Assembly: GCF_014295035.1 (NCBI RefSeq)
Contig: NZ_CP060404.1
Location: forward strand, 62,001 to 126,000
Source: Streptomyces buecherae
Lineage (GTDB): Bacteria; Actinomycetota; Actinomycetes; Streptomycetales; Streptomycetaceae
DNA: 64,000 nt
Direction: 5' to 3'
Each line of letters opens with the position of its first letter. The first letter of the stretch is position 1. The notes beneath the pieces are model-generated. The model saw nothing but the letters and a program-made list of their open reading frames with translations, did not search any database and was not told where the DNA came from. The translations under genes were made by a program, and so were the position numbers. Of the stretch, positions 33,501 through 43,056 are shown piece by piece.

Positions 33501-35210
33501 ATGTCGGAGACAGCGGACCTCATCCTGACCGGCGGCTCCGTGCTGACCATGGACGACGCGTTCACCGTCGCCCAGGCGGTCGCCGTCACGGCCGATCGCG
33601 TCGTCGCCGTCGGCACCGACGCGGAGATCGCCGCGCTCGCCGGCCCCGCCACGCGGGTCTTCGACCTGGCCGGCCGGACGGTGCTGCCGGGCATCAACGA
33701 CTCGCACCTGCACGCCGCGGCGTGGGCGCTGACCAGGCCGCCGTTCGCGCTGGACGTGGGCCACCCGACGGTGCGCTCGATCCACGACGTCACCCAGGCG
33801 GTACGGGAGGCCGCGGCCCGTACCCCCCGGGGCGAGTGGATCACCGGTCTCGGCTGGGACGTCGGCTACCTGGCGGAATGCCTGGCCGACCAGGCCCGCC
33901 GACCGCACCGGGGTGACCTGGACGCCGCCGCCCCCGAGCACCCGGTCTGCCTGACCGACTTCTCCGGCCACATGGTCTGGGTGAACTCGGCGGCGCTCGA
34001 ACGCGCCGGGATCGCCCGCGACACGGAGTCACCCTCGGGCGGGGTGATCGAGACCGACGGCGCGGGGGAACCCACCGGCATCCTGAAGGAGACGGCACAG
34101 GCGCTGGTCCAGCGGCTGGTGCCGCCCGCGACCGTGGCCCAGCGCAAGGAGGCGATCCGGTCGGCCGTGGCGGCGTTGCACGCCGAGGGCATCACGAGCT
34201 TCACGGAGCCCGGCCTCGGCCCGGGTGGCGCCGAGATCCTCGGCGGCGGGCTCGACACCGGCACCCTGCACGCCTACGTCGAGTTGGCCAGGGCCGGCCA
34301 ACTGGCCTCGCGGGTACGGGTGTTGTTGCTGCCCGCGCCCATGGGCGGCTCGGCGGCCGACGTGACCACCGGCCTGCGCGGGCTCGCCCTGCCGCGTGAC
34401 GTGGACGAACGGCGGCTCGCCGCGATCGGGGTCAAGGTGTTCGCCGACGGGGTGCCGCCGAACGAGACGGCCTGGATGCACGAGCCCTACCCCGGGGGCG
34501 GCCACGGGGCGCTGTGCGTACACGGCGCCGACGCCGGCCTCAAGCAGGCCGAGCTCGCCGAGATGATCCGGGTGGCGCACACGGCCGGGTACCAACTGGG
34601 GGTGCACGTCACCGGCGACCGGGCGATCGACGCCGTGGTCGACGCCTTCGTGGCCGCCCAGCGGGCGCATCCGCGCCCGGACGCGCGGCACTACGTCATC
34701 CACGGCGACTTCGCCTCGCCCGGGAGCCTGGCCAAGCTCGCCGCGCACGGCTACGGCATCAACATGAACCCCGCCATCAAGTGGACCATCGCGGACCTGA
34801 TGGACGACGTCGTCGGCCGTGAGCGGTCGGACTACCAGTGGCCGGTGCGCTCCGCGGCCGAGGCGGGAATCGCCGTGTGCGTGGGCTCCGACGCGCCGAT
34901 CACGATGCCCAACTGGCGGCAGGGGGTCGCCGCCATGCTGCTCCGCGAGTCCAAGGCCACCGGCCGGGTGAGCGGCCCCGACCAGCGGGTCTCGCTGGAG
35001 ACGGCGCTGCGCGCCTACACCGTCAACCCCGCCCGGCAGGACTTCGCCGAGGAGTGGAAGGGCACCGTCGAGCCGGGCAAGGTCGCCGATCTGTGCGTCG
35101 TGGGTGGCGACCTGCGCGCCACCGACCCGCACGAGATCGTCGACCTGCCCATCGACCTGACCGTCTTCGACGGGGACATCGTCTTCGCGCGCGAGTCCGC
35201 CGACCGGTGA
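33501..35210 (+). CDS. Amidohydrolase family 3 protein (YtcJ/NfdA-like), paralogue 2
   Basis: 569 residues, the usual length of the family. Motifs are GINDSHLHAAAW (His-x-His near 69-71), the Lys in GVKVFADGVPP, HVTGDRAID, YVIHGDF and GSDAPITMPNW, with the terminal GTVEPGKVADLCVVG beta-domain. It shares most of these with the shorter paralogue at 15988-17385, which lacks about 100 residues between the first His motif and the ASLGITSYTEPGLGP-like block. Predicted to cleave an amide or N-formyl group. ATG 33501 follows AGAAAGG. Confidence 0.88.
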   Translation: MSETADLILTGGSVLTMDDAFTVAQAVAVTADRVVAVGTDAEIAALAGPATRVFDLAGRTVLPGINDSHLHAAAWALTRPPFALDVGHPTVRSIHDVTQAVREAAARTPRGEWITGLGWDVGYLAECLADQARRPHRGDLDAAAPEHPVCLTDFSGHMVWVNSAALERAGIARDTESPSGGVIETDGAGEPTGILKETAQALVQRLVPPATVAQRKEAIRSAVAALHAEGITSFTEPGLGPGGAEILGGGLDTGTLHAYVELARAGQLASRVRVLLLPAPMGGSAADVTTGLRGLALPRDVDERRLAAIGVKVFADGVPPNETAWMHEPYPGGGHGALCVHGADAGLKQAELAEMIRVAHTAGYQLGVHVTGDRAIDAVVDAFVAAQRAHPRPDARHYVIHGDFASPGSLAKLAAHGYGINMNPAIKWTIADLMDDVVGRERSDYQWPVRSAAEAGIAVCVGSDAPITMPNWRQGVAAMLLRESKATGRVSGPDQRVSLETALRAYTVNPARQDFAEEWKGTVEPGKVADLCVVGGDLRATDPHEIVDLPIDLTVFDGDIVFARESADR

Positions 35211-35521
35211 CCCCGGGGTCCGGATGAACCACACAGCGGAGGCCGACCGTCCGCCCCACGGAAACCAGGAATTCCACATAGCAGAACACATGCCTTCAAC
35301 CATTCCGCTCTACATATCACTTGCCTACATTGAGGCTCCTGGCCCCGCGGAGGCGGCCGAGGTCACGGTGGGCGCGCGTACCGCCGTACGGAACGGACCG
35401 CGGGGTACGAACCCCACGGCGCTTCGGCGAGCACCGTACGCGCGGGGCGGCACGGCCGGGCCCGAGCGCCCCGAGCATCGCGCACGCGGCCGTGGTCCGC
35501 CCCTTGAGCCAAGGAGATCCC
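35211..35521. promoter_or_regulatory. Intergenic region with AT-rich promoter-like segment
   Basis: 311 bp without a gene. The part 35262-35335 is markedly AT-richer than its surroundings and probably holds the promoter for the MFS-decarboxylase-dehydrogenase operon. I could not identify a convincing -35/-10 pair or a copy of the island's operators. Confidence 0.35.
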
Positions 35522-37000
35522 ATGAAGGCTGTACCGGACGAGGCCCCGGGCCCGGTGGTGGGTGCGGGGGCCGAGCCGGACGCGGAGCAGACGCGGGGGC
35601 GGCTGCGGCCCTGGCACACCCTGTGGTTCCTGTTGCTGCTGGGTTGGACGGTCAGCGCGGCCGACCGGGCCGTCACCGGGCCCGTGGTCTCCTGGATGAT
35701 CGACAACGGCGTGGGCTTCCTCGCCGACGCGGACAACCCGCACGCCCTGGGCGGGCTCATCGGCGGCCTCTTCTTCGCGGGTTACATGCTCACCCAGTTC
35801 CCCGGCGGCTACCTCGGCGACCGCTACGGACACCGCACGCTGATCGTGGTGAGCCTGCTGTGGGCCGGCGTCGCCACCATCCTGACCGGCTTCCTCGGCG
35901 GGCTGATCGCGTTCATCGTCGTCCGCGTGGTGACCGGGCTCGGCGAGGGGGCGTTCTACTCCAACGACCGCACCCTGATCACCGCCGCGACGCCCGAGCG
36001 GGACCGCAGCCTGGGCATGGGCGTGGTCATCACCGGGCTCGCCTTCGGCATCACCATCGCCATCGTCGGCACCCCGCACTTCATCGACGTGGGCAAGGTG
36101 TTCCTGCCCGACGTCGAGGCGTGGCGGATGGCGTTCTGGATCCTCGGCGCCGCGACGCTCCTCGTCGGCGCCGCCACCACCTGGTACTTCCGTGCCCACC
36201 TCCAGTGGCGCACCGTGTGCCGGGCGACCGCGCACCTGGGCGCGTACTCGTTGGTGTCCCTGGTGCTGATCATGGCCGTCTACCTGATCGGCGACCGCTC
36301 CGGCCTGTCCGACCTGTGGATCGCGCTCCTGGAGGTCGTGCTCGCCGCCGGGCTCGTGCTGTTCGCGCTGACCCGCAAGGGTGAGGAACTCGGCCCGGTG
36401 CTCAGGAACCGTGACCTGTTCCTCATCTACCTCGCCAACATCGCGATCCTGTGGAACCTGTGGTTCTTCAGCTTCTGGTCCGTGTCGATCGTCGCGGGCG
36501 CCGCACACTCGTCGTTCGCGAGCGCCGCGCTCACCGCGGGGTTCAACGCGGGCGCCGGCATCCTCGGCTTCCCCGCCGGCGGCTGGCTCTCGGACCACGG
36601 CGTACGGCGCGGCTGGAGCCGGAAGTCGATCATGCTCACGTTCACCGGCATCCAGGCCCTGCTCACCGTCGCGTTCGCCTGGTACCTCAGCGCGACCGAC
36701 CGGCCCTCGCTGTGGGTGATGGGCGTGCTGCTCTTCTTCGCCAGCCTGTTCTTCAACGCCCTGCAACCGGTGGGTCACGCGCTCACCGCCGACCTGGCCC
36801 CACCCGAGCTGCGCGGCTCCGCCTTCGGCATGCAGAACCTCATCGGCGAGACGGGCGCCGTGCTCTCGCCGGCCGTGGGCGGCGTGCTGCGTGACTCCAC
36901 CGGGAGTTGGACCGCGGCCGTGTGGCTCGACGCGGCGATCGTCGCCGTCGGGTTCTGCCTGTTGGTCGGCGTCCGTGGCCGGCGCCCCACTCCCCCGTGA
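35522..37000 (+). CDS. MFS transporter, anion:cation symporter-like (probable aromatic acid importer)
   Basis: 492 residues with about 12 TMs. The conserved loop between TM2 and TM3 (GGYLGDRYGHRTLI) and the TM4 region GLGEGAFYSNDRTLI resemble the ACS family, whose members take up organic acids. An unusually long central region with extra hydrophobic segments (about 195-275) separates the halves. ATG 35522 has AAGGAG upstream. It is followed by the decarboxylase and dehydrogenase genes in the same direction, so uptake of the aryl-glyoxylate or a related acid is a reasonable inference. Confidence 0.85.
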   Translation: MKAVPDEAPGPVVGAGAEPDAEQTRGRLRPWHTLWFLLLLGWTVSAADRAVTGPVVSWMIDNGVGFLADADNPHALGGLIGGLFFAGYMLTQFPGGYLGDRYGHRTLIVVSLLWAGVATILTGFLGGLIAFIVVRVVTGLGEGAFYSNDRTLITAATPERDRSLGMGVVITGLAFGITIAIVGTPHFIDVGKVFLPDVEAWRMAFWILGAATLLVGAATTWYFRAHLQWRTVCRATAHLGAYSLVSLVLIMAVYLIGDRSGLSDLWIALLEVVLAAGLVLFALTRKGEELGPVLRNRDLFLIYLANIAILWNLWFFSFWSVSIVAGAAHSSFASAALTAGFNAGAGILGFPAGGWLSDHGVRRGWSRKSIMLTFTGIQALLTVAFAWYLSATDRPSLWVMGVLLFFASLFFNALQPVGHALTADLAPPELRGSAFGMQNLIGETGAVLSPAVGGVLRDSTGSWTAAVWLDAAIVAVGFCLLVGVRGRRPTPP

Positions 37001-37139
37001 AGCACCCTCCCCCACCGTGCGAGCCACCCGCCCCACCCCGGACGCCCCGCTCTGGCCCCCCGGCGCGCGAGACCCCGGGCGCCGGGGGCCGGCGGGCGAA
37101 GCCCGGGAACCACCCTCACAGAACGAAGGAACCATCACG

Positions 37140-38738
37140 ATGCGCACCGTCCGCGACGCCGCCTTCGACGTCATGCGTCAACACGGCCTGACGACCCTCT
37201 TCGCCAACCCGGGCTCGACCGAGGTGGCCCTGCTCGCCGACCTCCCCGACGACCTCGCGTTCGTCCTCGCCCTCCACGAGGGCTCGGTGGTCGGTGCCGC
37301 CACCGGCTGGGCGATCGCGCGCGCCCAGCCCGCGCTGGTCCTGCTGCACACCACCGCCGGGCTGGGCAACGCCGTGGGGGCCCTGGCCACCGCCCGGGTC
37401 AACCGCGCGCCGCTGGTGGTGCTGGTCGGCCAGCAGGACCGCCGCCACCTGGCCCAGGAACCCTTCCTCGCCGGCAACCTGGAGGGGCTGTGCGGCGAGT
37501 ACCCGGTGCGCGTGGAGACCCCGATCCGGGCCCAGGACGTGCCGGGGGCCATCGGCCGGGCCGCGCACGCCGCGACCACCCGGCGCGGCCCGGCGCTGGT
37601 GATCGTGCCCATGAACGACTGGGCCGAGCCGGCCGACGACCTGCCGGTGCCCGCGCCGGCCGCCCTCCGGCAGGCCACCGGGGCCGACCCGGAGGCGGTG
37701 GCGCACCTGGCCGACCTGCTGGCGGAGGCGCGCTCCCCCGCGCTGGTCGCCGGGTCGGCCGCCGACACCGAGGCGGGCTGGGCCGCGCTCACCGCGCTGG
37801 CCGAGCGGCTGAACTGCCCGGTGTGGCAGGAGTCCTTCGGCGCGCGCGCCGGCTTCCCCCAGGACCACCGGCTGTTCGCCGGCCACCTGCCCGGCGACCG
37901 CGCCCGGCTGCGCGAGACCCTCGCGCCGTACGACCTGGTGCTCGCGGTGGGCGCCCCGGTGCTGCGCCAGTACGGCTACGGGGAGGGGCCGTTGGCGCCG
38001 GCCGGCACCCGGCTGGCGCTGCTGACCGACGACGCCGACGAGGCCCACCGCGCGCCGGTCGAGCTCGCGGTCCTGGCCCCGCTGCCGGCGTTCTGCGCGG
38101 CCCTTGCCGAGCGGGTCCCGGCCCGCGCGCAGGCCCCGGCCATCCCCGCGCGGACCGCGCCGCCCGCGCCACCCCGGCCGGGCGAGCCGCTGCGGGCCGC
38201 GCACGTGCTGTCCGCGCTCGCCGAGCGCCTGCCCGCGGACGCGGTGGTCGTCGAGGAGACCCCGTCGAGCCGCCCGGAGCTGCACGCGCTGGTGCCGGCC
38301 CGGCAGCCGCTCGACTTCGTCAGCGCCGCCATGGGGGGCCTGGGGTTCGCGCTGCCCGCCGCCATCGGCATCCGGATGGCCGCGCCGCGCCGCCCGGTGG
38401 TGGCCGTCGTCGGCGACGGCTCGTCGCTCTACCAGATCCAGGCGCTGTGGACGGCCGTGCACTACGAGGTCGGCGCCGTCTTCATCGTGCTGGCCAACGG
38501 CCGGTACGCGGTGATGGACAGGCTTGCCGAAAAGCACGGTGGCAAGGCACCCTGGCCCGCGTTCGACCAGGTCAGCGTCTGCTCGCTCGCCGAGTCCCTG
38601 GGCTGCCCCGCTCGCCGGGTCACCCGCTACGACGAGTTGGTCAGCGAGCTGGGCTCCCTGGTCGCCACGTTCGAGACGCGCACGGAGCCGCTCGTCCTGG
38701 AGGTCGCCGTCGAAGCCGAGACGGCCTTCCAGCCGTGA
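37140..38738 (+). CDS. mdlC: Benzoylformate decarboxylase-like ThDP-dependent enzyme
   Basis: 532 residues. The N-terminal Pyr domain has NPGSTEVALL (Ser equivalent to Ser26) and the catalytic-type His in LHEGSVVG (His70 equivalent). The C-terminal ThDP motif starts GDGSSLYQIQALW and ends near LANGRYAVM. The fold and motifs follow benzoylformate decarboxylase of the mandelate pathway, giving an aryl aldehyde and CO2. The second BFD histidine (His281, in RYHQY) is replaced: the aligned stretch reads RQYGY. Substrate or stereochemistry may therefore differ. The next gene encodes a benzaldehyde-dehydrogenase-like protein, consistent with the pathway to (4-hydroxy)benzoate. Confidence 0.85.
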   Translation: MRTVRDAAFDVMRQHGLTTLFANPGSTEVALLADLPDDLAFVLALHEGSVVGAATGWAIARAQPALVLLHTTAGLGNAVGALATARVNRAPLVVLVGQQDRRHLAQEPFLAGNLEGLCGEYPVRVETPIRAQDVPGAIGRAAHAATTRRGPALVIVPMNDWAEPADDLPVPAPAALRQATGADPEAVAHLADLLAEARSPALVAGSAADTEAGWAALTALAERLNCPVWQESFGARAGFPQDHRLFAGHLPGDRARLRETLAPYDLVLAVGAPVLRQYGYGEGPLAPAGTRLALLTDDADEAHRAPVELAVLAPLPAFCAALAERVPARAQAPAIPARTAPPAPPRPGEPLRAAHVLSALAERLPADAVVVEETPSSRPELHALVPARQPLDFVSAAMGGLGFALPAAIGIRMAAPRRPVVAVVGDGSSLYQIQALWTAVHYEVGAVFIVLANGRYAVMDRLAEKHGGKAPWPAFDQVSVCSLAESLGCPARRVTRYDELVSELGSLVATFETRTEPLVLEVAVEAETAFQP

Positions 38739-38787
38739 GGCCCCACCTGCCCACCCCCGCACTCGACCGCTCACCTTGGAGACTGTG

Positions 38788-40245
38788 ATGTCCCTTCTCG
38801 ACCCGTCCCACTGGTCCGGCAAGGTCGCCATCGGCGGCTGGACCCCGGCCGCCGGCGGCCAGACCTCCGTCGTCGAACCGGCCACCGGCGACACCCTGGA
38901 GCGCGTCGGCTCCGCCAACCCCGAGGACGTCGCGCGCGCGAGCGAGCGCGCCGCCGAGGCCCAGCGTCAGTGGGCCAGGACGCCCTACACCGAGCGGGCC
39001 GCGGTGCTGCGCCGGGCGGGCGACCTGTTCACCCGGCACGCCGACGAGATCCACCACTGGCTGATCCGCGAGGCGGGTTGCGTGCCGGGCAAGGCCGCGT
39101 TCGAGACCAACCTGGCGGCCCAGGAGTGCTACGAGGCGGCTGCCCTGGCCTCCCGTCCGCTCGGCGAGCTGCTGCCGTCGGCCGAGCCACGGCTGAGCAT
39201 GGCCCGGCGCCTGCCGGCCGGGGTGGTGGGCGTCATCGCGCCGTTCAACGCGCCCCTGGTGCTGGCCACCCGCTCGGTGGCGCCGGCGCTGGCCCTGGGC
39301 AACGCCGTGGTGCTCAAGCCGGACCCGCGCACGGCGGTGTGCGGCGGCGTGGCGGTGATGCGGGTCTTCGAGGAGGCCGGGCTGCCCGAGGGCGTGTTGG
39401 CGGTGGTGCCCGGTGGCGCCGACGCCGGGCACCAACTGGTCGTCGATCCGCACACCCAGGTCGTCTCGTTCACCGGCTCGACCGCGGCCGGCCGCAAGGT
39501 GGGGGCGACGGCGGCGGAGCACCTCAAGCGGGTGCACCTGGAGCTGGGCGGCAACTCCGCCATGATCGTGCTGCCGGACGCCGACCTGGAGCGCGCGGTG
39601 TCCACCGCCGCCTTCGGGTCCTACTTCCACCAGGGCCAGATCTGCATGACCACCGGCCGTCATCTGGTGCACGCCTCGATCGCCGACGAGTACGCCGAGC
39701 GCCTCGCGCACAAGGCGGAGCAGCTCACCGTCGGCGACCCGGCCAAGGAGGAGGTGGCCCTCGGGCCGATCATCGACGCCCCGCAGCGCGACAAGATCCA
39801 CGCCCTGGTGACGGCGAGCGTGGAGGGCGGCGCCCGCCTGGCCGCCGGCGGCACCCACGAGGAGCTGTTCTACCGGCCCACGGTCCTCACCGGGGTCACC
39901 GACGCCTCCCCCGCGTACGCCGAGGAGGTCTTCGGCCCGGTCGCCCCGATCCGCGCGTTCTCCGACGTGGACGAGGCGGTGGCGCTGGCCACGGCGAGCA
40001 CGTACGGGCTCGCCCTGAGCGTCCTGACCCGGGACGTGATGCGCGGGTTGGAGGTGGCCGAACGCATCCCGGCCGGCCTGGTGCACATCAACGACCAGAC
40101 GGTCAACGACGAGGCGCTCGCCCCCATGGGCGGCGTCGGCGCCTCCGGCACCGGTGTCCGGTTCGGCGGCACGGCCAGCCTTGAGGCGTTCACCGAGACG
40201 CGCTGGATCACGGTGCGCGCGCAGGAGGCCACCTACCCGATCTGA
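38788..40245 (+). CDS. Benzaldehyde dehydrogenase-like ALDH
   Basis: 485 residues, ALDH superfamily. Motifs are VIAPFNAPLVLATRSVAPAL, the HLELGGNSAMIVL general-base region, the catalytic Cys in HQGQICMTTGR (a string typical of XylC/vanillin/benzaldehyde dehydrogenases) and PMGGVGASGTGVRFGG. It would oxidise the aldehyde made by the upstream decarboxylase to benzoate or 4-hydroxybenzoate, the PobA substrate. Start ATG 38788; 49 bp downstream of the decarboxylase gene and probably co-transcribed. Confidence 0.9.
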   Translation: MSLLDPSHWSGKVAIGGWTPAAGGQTSVVEPATGDTLERVGSANPEDVARASERAAEAQRQWARTPYTERAAVLRRAGDLFTRHADEIHHWLIREAGCVPGKAAFETNLAAQECYEAAALASRPLGELLPSAEPRLSMARRLPAGVVGVIAPFNAPLVLATRSVAPALALGNAVVLKPDPRTAVCGGVAVMRVFEEAGLPEGVLAVVPGGADAGHQLVVDPHTQVVSFTGSTAAGRKVGATAAEHLKRVHLELGGNSAMIVLPDADLERAVSTAAFGSYFHQGQICMTTGRHLVHASIADEYAERLAHKAEQLTVGDPAKEEVALGPIIDAPQRDKIHALVTASVEGGARLAAGGTHEELFYRPTVLTGVTDASPAYAEEVFGPVAPIRAFSDVDEAVALATASTYGLALSVLTRDVMRGLEVAERIPAGLVHINDQTVNDEALAPMGGVGASGTGVRFGGTASLEAFTETRWITVRAQEATYPI

Positions 40246-40262
40246 GCCGGGTGAGCGAGCGT

Positions 40263-40292
40263 CGGGCGGCCCCGCGTCAGTGGGGCCGCCCG
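40263..40292. terminator. Bidirectional hairpin terminator
   Basis: CGGGCGGCCCC / GGGGCCGCCCG perfect 11-bp arms with an 8-base loop, between the convergent dehydrogenase (stop 40245) and IclR-type regulator (stop 40331) genes. Confidence 0.75.
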
Positions 40293-40330
40293 CGCGCGTC
40301 ACACCCGGCCGGTGGCGCGGCGGGGGTGGC

Positions 40331-42004
40331 TCACAGCGCGGGGACGCGGACGAAGCGCTGGGCGACGTGCAGGTCGGCCTCGATCGCGTGCGCCGTCGCG
40401 CGGAGCGCGGGCAGGACCTCCTCCAGGCAGGCGTCCGGGGTGCGGCGGCTGGTGTGCATGCCGACGTTGACCGCGGCCACCGCCCGGCCGGACCGGTCGC
40501 GCACCGGCACGGCCAGCGAGCGCAGCCCCTCCTCCAACTCCTCGCTGACCAGCGCGTACCCCTCGCGCGCCACCTGTTCCAGGCACGCGGCCAGGTCGGC
40601 CGGGTCGGTGCGGGTGTGCGGGGTCAGGGCCCTGGGCCGGGCGCGGGCGAGGTGGCCGTGGCGCTCGTCGGCCGGCAGGTCGGCGAGCAGGACCCGCCCC
40701 ATGGAGGTGGCGTACGCCGGGAACCGGGTGCCCAGGGTGATGTTCACGCTCATCACACGGCCGGTGGCGACCCGGGCCGTGTAACGGATGTCGTCGCCGT
40801 CGAGCACGGCCAGCGACGCCGAGTCGTGCACGCGCTGGACGAGGGTCCTCAGGTGGGGCGCGGCGATCTCGGCGAGGGTAGTGCGCGAGAGCGGCGGGTA
40901 GCCGAGGGCCAGCACGCGGGGGGTGGGGCGGAACCGGCCGACCTCCGCGGCGACGTAGCCCAGGTGTTCCAGGGTGATGAGCGCGCGCCGGGCGGTGGCG
41001 CGCGCGAGGCCGGTGGCGCTCGCGATGGCGGCCAGCGTCAACTGGTCCCGGCCCTGGTCGAAGGCGGTGAGGACGGTCAGTCCACGGGCCAGGGACTCGA
41101 CGAACTCGGCGCCGAGTTCCTGCTTGGACGCGTGCGTCCAGTCGGCGAGGCCGGCGGCCGGGGCGGGTGGGGTCTGCGGTGCCTCACGGAGCGCCCGCTC
41201 CATGGCCCGGGCCGTGGCCCGGGCGCGGGGCAGCACCGCGCGGCGCAGCGAGGCGACGCTGTGTCGGCTGGTGTGGCTGACGACGCTGAGCGCGCAGGCG
41301 GCCCGCCCGTCCGGGGCGCGCACCAGCAGGCCGAGCGCGATCAGGCCGGGCTCGATGCGCTGGTCGTCCTCGGCCCAGCCGCACTGGCCCGCGTGGGCGG
41401 CGCGCTCCTCGAACGTCGGGTGCTGGCCCTGGTCGCCGGCCCGGGGCGGGAGCACGGCGGGGAAGTCGGCGCCGTGGCCGCCGGCCGCCTGGGCCGCTCG
41501 CCAGTCGGCCCAGCGCTCGGCGGACCACTCGGCGGCGAACAACGGCCCGGGCGCGGTGCGCTCGACGGGCAGCAGGTCGCCGATGCGGAAGGTGAGCGAC
41601 ATGGCACGGCGGCGGGTGGTCTGGTGCACGAAGCGGATGCCGTCGCCGTCGGGCACGGCGAGCGAGACCGACTCGTCCAACTCCTCGGCGAGCCACTCGG
41701 CCAGCGGGCCGAGCGGTCCCGGCAGTCCGGTGGCGGCCAGGTAGGCGTTGCCGAGTTCCATCAGGCGCGGGGCGAGGGTGGCCGCGTACTGGTCCAGGCG
41801 CAGATAGCCCATGCGGGCCAGGGTGGCGGCGACGCGGTCGACGGTGGAGCGGGCGAACCCGGTCTCGCGGGCAAGTTCGCCGAGGCTCAGCCGGCCGCCC
41901 GCGTCGCTGATGGCGCGCAGCACGGCGATGCCCCGCAGCAGCGGGCCGACCGCCTCGGCCGGTGGTGCGGGATCGGTCGGGCCGGTGGGGCGCTGGGCTG
42001 GCAT
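40331..42004 (-). CDS. pcaR: Tandem (double) IclR-family regulator of the pca operon
   Basis: 557 residues made of two full IclR units, each a winged HTH plus an effector domain. Unit 1 is about 20-260 (HTH: LSLGELARETGFARSTVDRVAATL). Unit 2 is about 285-557 (HTH: LTLAAIASATGLARATARRALITL), ending in the PcaR/PcaU-like segment GLRSLAVPVRDRSGRAVAAVNVG. IclR regulators of the PcaR/PcaU group activate or repress protocatechuate genes in response to pathway intermediates. A single polypeptide with two HTHs could occupy an operator as a pseudo-dimer. ATG 42004 has GGAGAG four bases upstream. It is divergent from pcaI across the operator at 42155. The symbol is assigned by context. Confidence 0.85.
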   Translation of the reverse strand: MPAQRPTGPTDPAPPAEAVGPLLRGIAVLRAISDAGGRLSLGELARETGFARSTVDRVAATLARMGYLRLDQYAATLAPRLMELGNAYLAATGLPGPLGPLAEWLAEELDESVSLAVPDGDGIRFVHQTTRRRAMSLTFRIGDLLPVERTAPGPLFAAEWSAERWADWRAAQAAGGHGADFPAVLPPRAGDQGQHPTFEERAAHAGQCGWAEDDQRIEPGLIALGLLVRAPDGRAACALSVVSHTSRHSVASLRRAVLPRARATARAMERALREAPQTPPAPAAGLADWTHASKQELGAEFVESLARGLTVLTAFDQGRDQLTLAAIASATGLARATARRALITLEHLGYVAAEVGRFRPTPRVLALGYPPLSRTTLAEIAAPHLRTLVQRVHDSASLAVLDGDDIRYTARVATGRVMSVNITLGTRFPAYATSMGRVLLADLPADERHGHLARARPRALTPHTRTDPADLAACLEQVAREGYALVSEELEEGLRSLAVPVRDRSGRAVAAVNVGMHTSRRTPDACLEEVLPALRATAHAIEADLHVAQRFVRVPAL

Positions 42005-42154
42005 CGGGCTCTCCGGACGGATCGGGGTCGTGGTCGCGCGCCCGCGCGGGCGCGGGCGCCGGGTGCGGTAGCGGAGCGTAGCCGCGTTCGGGGTGGTCGG
42101 GGGTGGCGGGGCGTTGACACGCGTGGCGGGGGGATGCAAGCTGTCGCCATATAA

Positions 42155-42170
42155 ATGAACTTTAGTTCAT
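42155..42170. promoter_or_regulatory. Palindromic IclR-type operator upstream of pcaI
   Basis: ATGAAC-TTTA-GTTCAT, perfect 6-bp arms with a 4-base centre, in a short AT-rich patch of the 245-bp regulator/pcaI divergent region. IclR-family sites commonly contain a GAAC-N-GTTC arrangement. Its position 80 bp before pcaI suits control of the operon. Confidence 0.7.
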
Positions 42171-42249
42171 CTGGCGAACGCAGGCGAGGCCGAGGCCCGA
42201 GGCCCGGTGTTCCCCGTCGCGGCGCCAGCTCGGGACAAGGAAGCCCTGC

Positions 42250-43056
42250 ATGGACAAAGTCAGCGCGACCGCCGCCGACGCGGTCGCGGACATCGCGGAC
42301 AACGCCTCCCTGGCGGTGGGCGGATTCGGGCTCAGCGGCGTGCCGAACGTGCTGATCGAAGCGGTGCACGCGCGTGGCGTCAGCGGCCTCAGCGTGGTCT
42401 CCAACAACTGCGGCGTGGACGGCGGCGGACTCGGTGTCCTGCTCGCCTCGGGCCGCATCGCCCGGGTCACCGGCTCCTACATCGGCGACAACCGGGAGTT
42501 CGCCCGCCAGTACCTCGGCGGCGAGCTGGAGGTGGAGCTGGTGCCGCAGGGCACGCTCGCGGAGCGGTTGCGCGCCGGCGGCTGCGGCATCCCCGCGTTC
42601 TACACGCCGGCCGGCGTCGGCACCCAGGTCGCCGACGGCGGCCTGCCGTGGCGGTACGCGCCGCCGGCCGACCCGGGCGCGCCCGAGGCCGCGGCCCGCG
42701 CGGTGGCCGTGCCCTCGCCGGCCAAGGAGGTGCGCGCCTTCGACGGGCGCGACTACGTGCTGGAACGCGGCATCCGGACGGACTTCGCGCTGGTACGGGC
42801 CGCCCGTGGGGACCGGCACGGCAACCTGGTCTTCCGCCGTGCCGCCCGTAACTTCAACCCGCTGGCGGCGATGGCCGGCCGGATCACCATCGCCGAGGTG
42901 GAGGAGCTGGTCGAGCCCGGCGTGCTCGACCCGGACGCGGTGCACGTGCCCGGCGTGTTCGTCCAGCGGGTGCTGGAGCTGACGCCCGAACAGGCGGCGG
43001 CCAAGGGGATCGAGCGGCGCACGACCTCCGCGCCGGTGACGCAAGGGACGGTGTGA
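42250..43056 (+). CDS. pcaI: 3-oxoadipate CoA-transferase, alpha subunit
   Basis: 268 residues, family I CoA-transferase subunit A. The glycine-rich N-terminal motif [10 protein letters not shown] and the SNNCGVDG and [10 protein letters not shown] segments are typical, followed by [18 protein letters not shown]. With PcaJ it moves CoA from succinyl-CoA to 3-oxoadipate. First gene of the pca operon. Its stop overlaps the GTG start of pcaJ by four bases. Confidence 0.95.
   Translation: MDKVSATAADAVADIADNASLAVGGFGLSGVPNVLIEAVHARGVSGLSVVSNNCGVDGGGLGVLLASGRIARVTGSYIGDNREFARQYLGGELEVELVPQGTLAERLRAGGCGIPAFYTPAGVGTQVADGGLPWRYAPPADPGAPEAAARAVAVPSPAKEVRAFDGRDYVLERGIRTDFALVRAARGDRHGNLVFRRAARNFNPLAAMAGRITIAEVEELVEPGVLDPDAVHVPGVFVQRVLELTPEQAAAKGIERRTTSAPVTQGTV

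Noticed and set aside
35363..37174. 603-codon minus-strand open frame
   Set aside because: Antisense to the MFS transporter; Glu/Gly/His-rich composition typical of complementary-strand frames in high-GC DNA.
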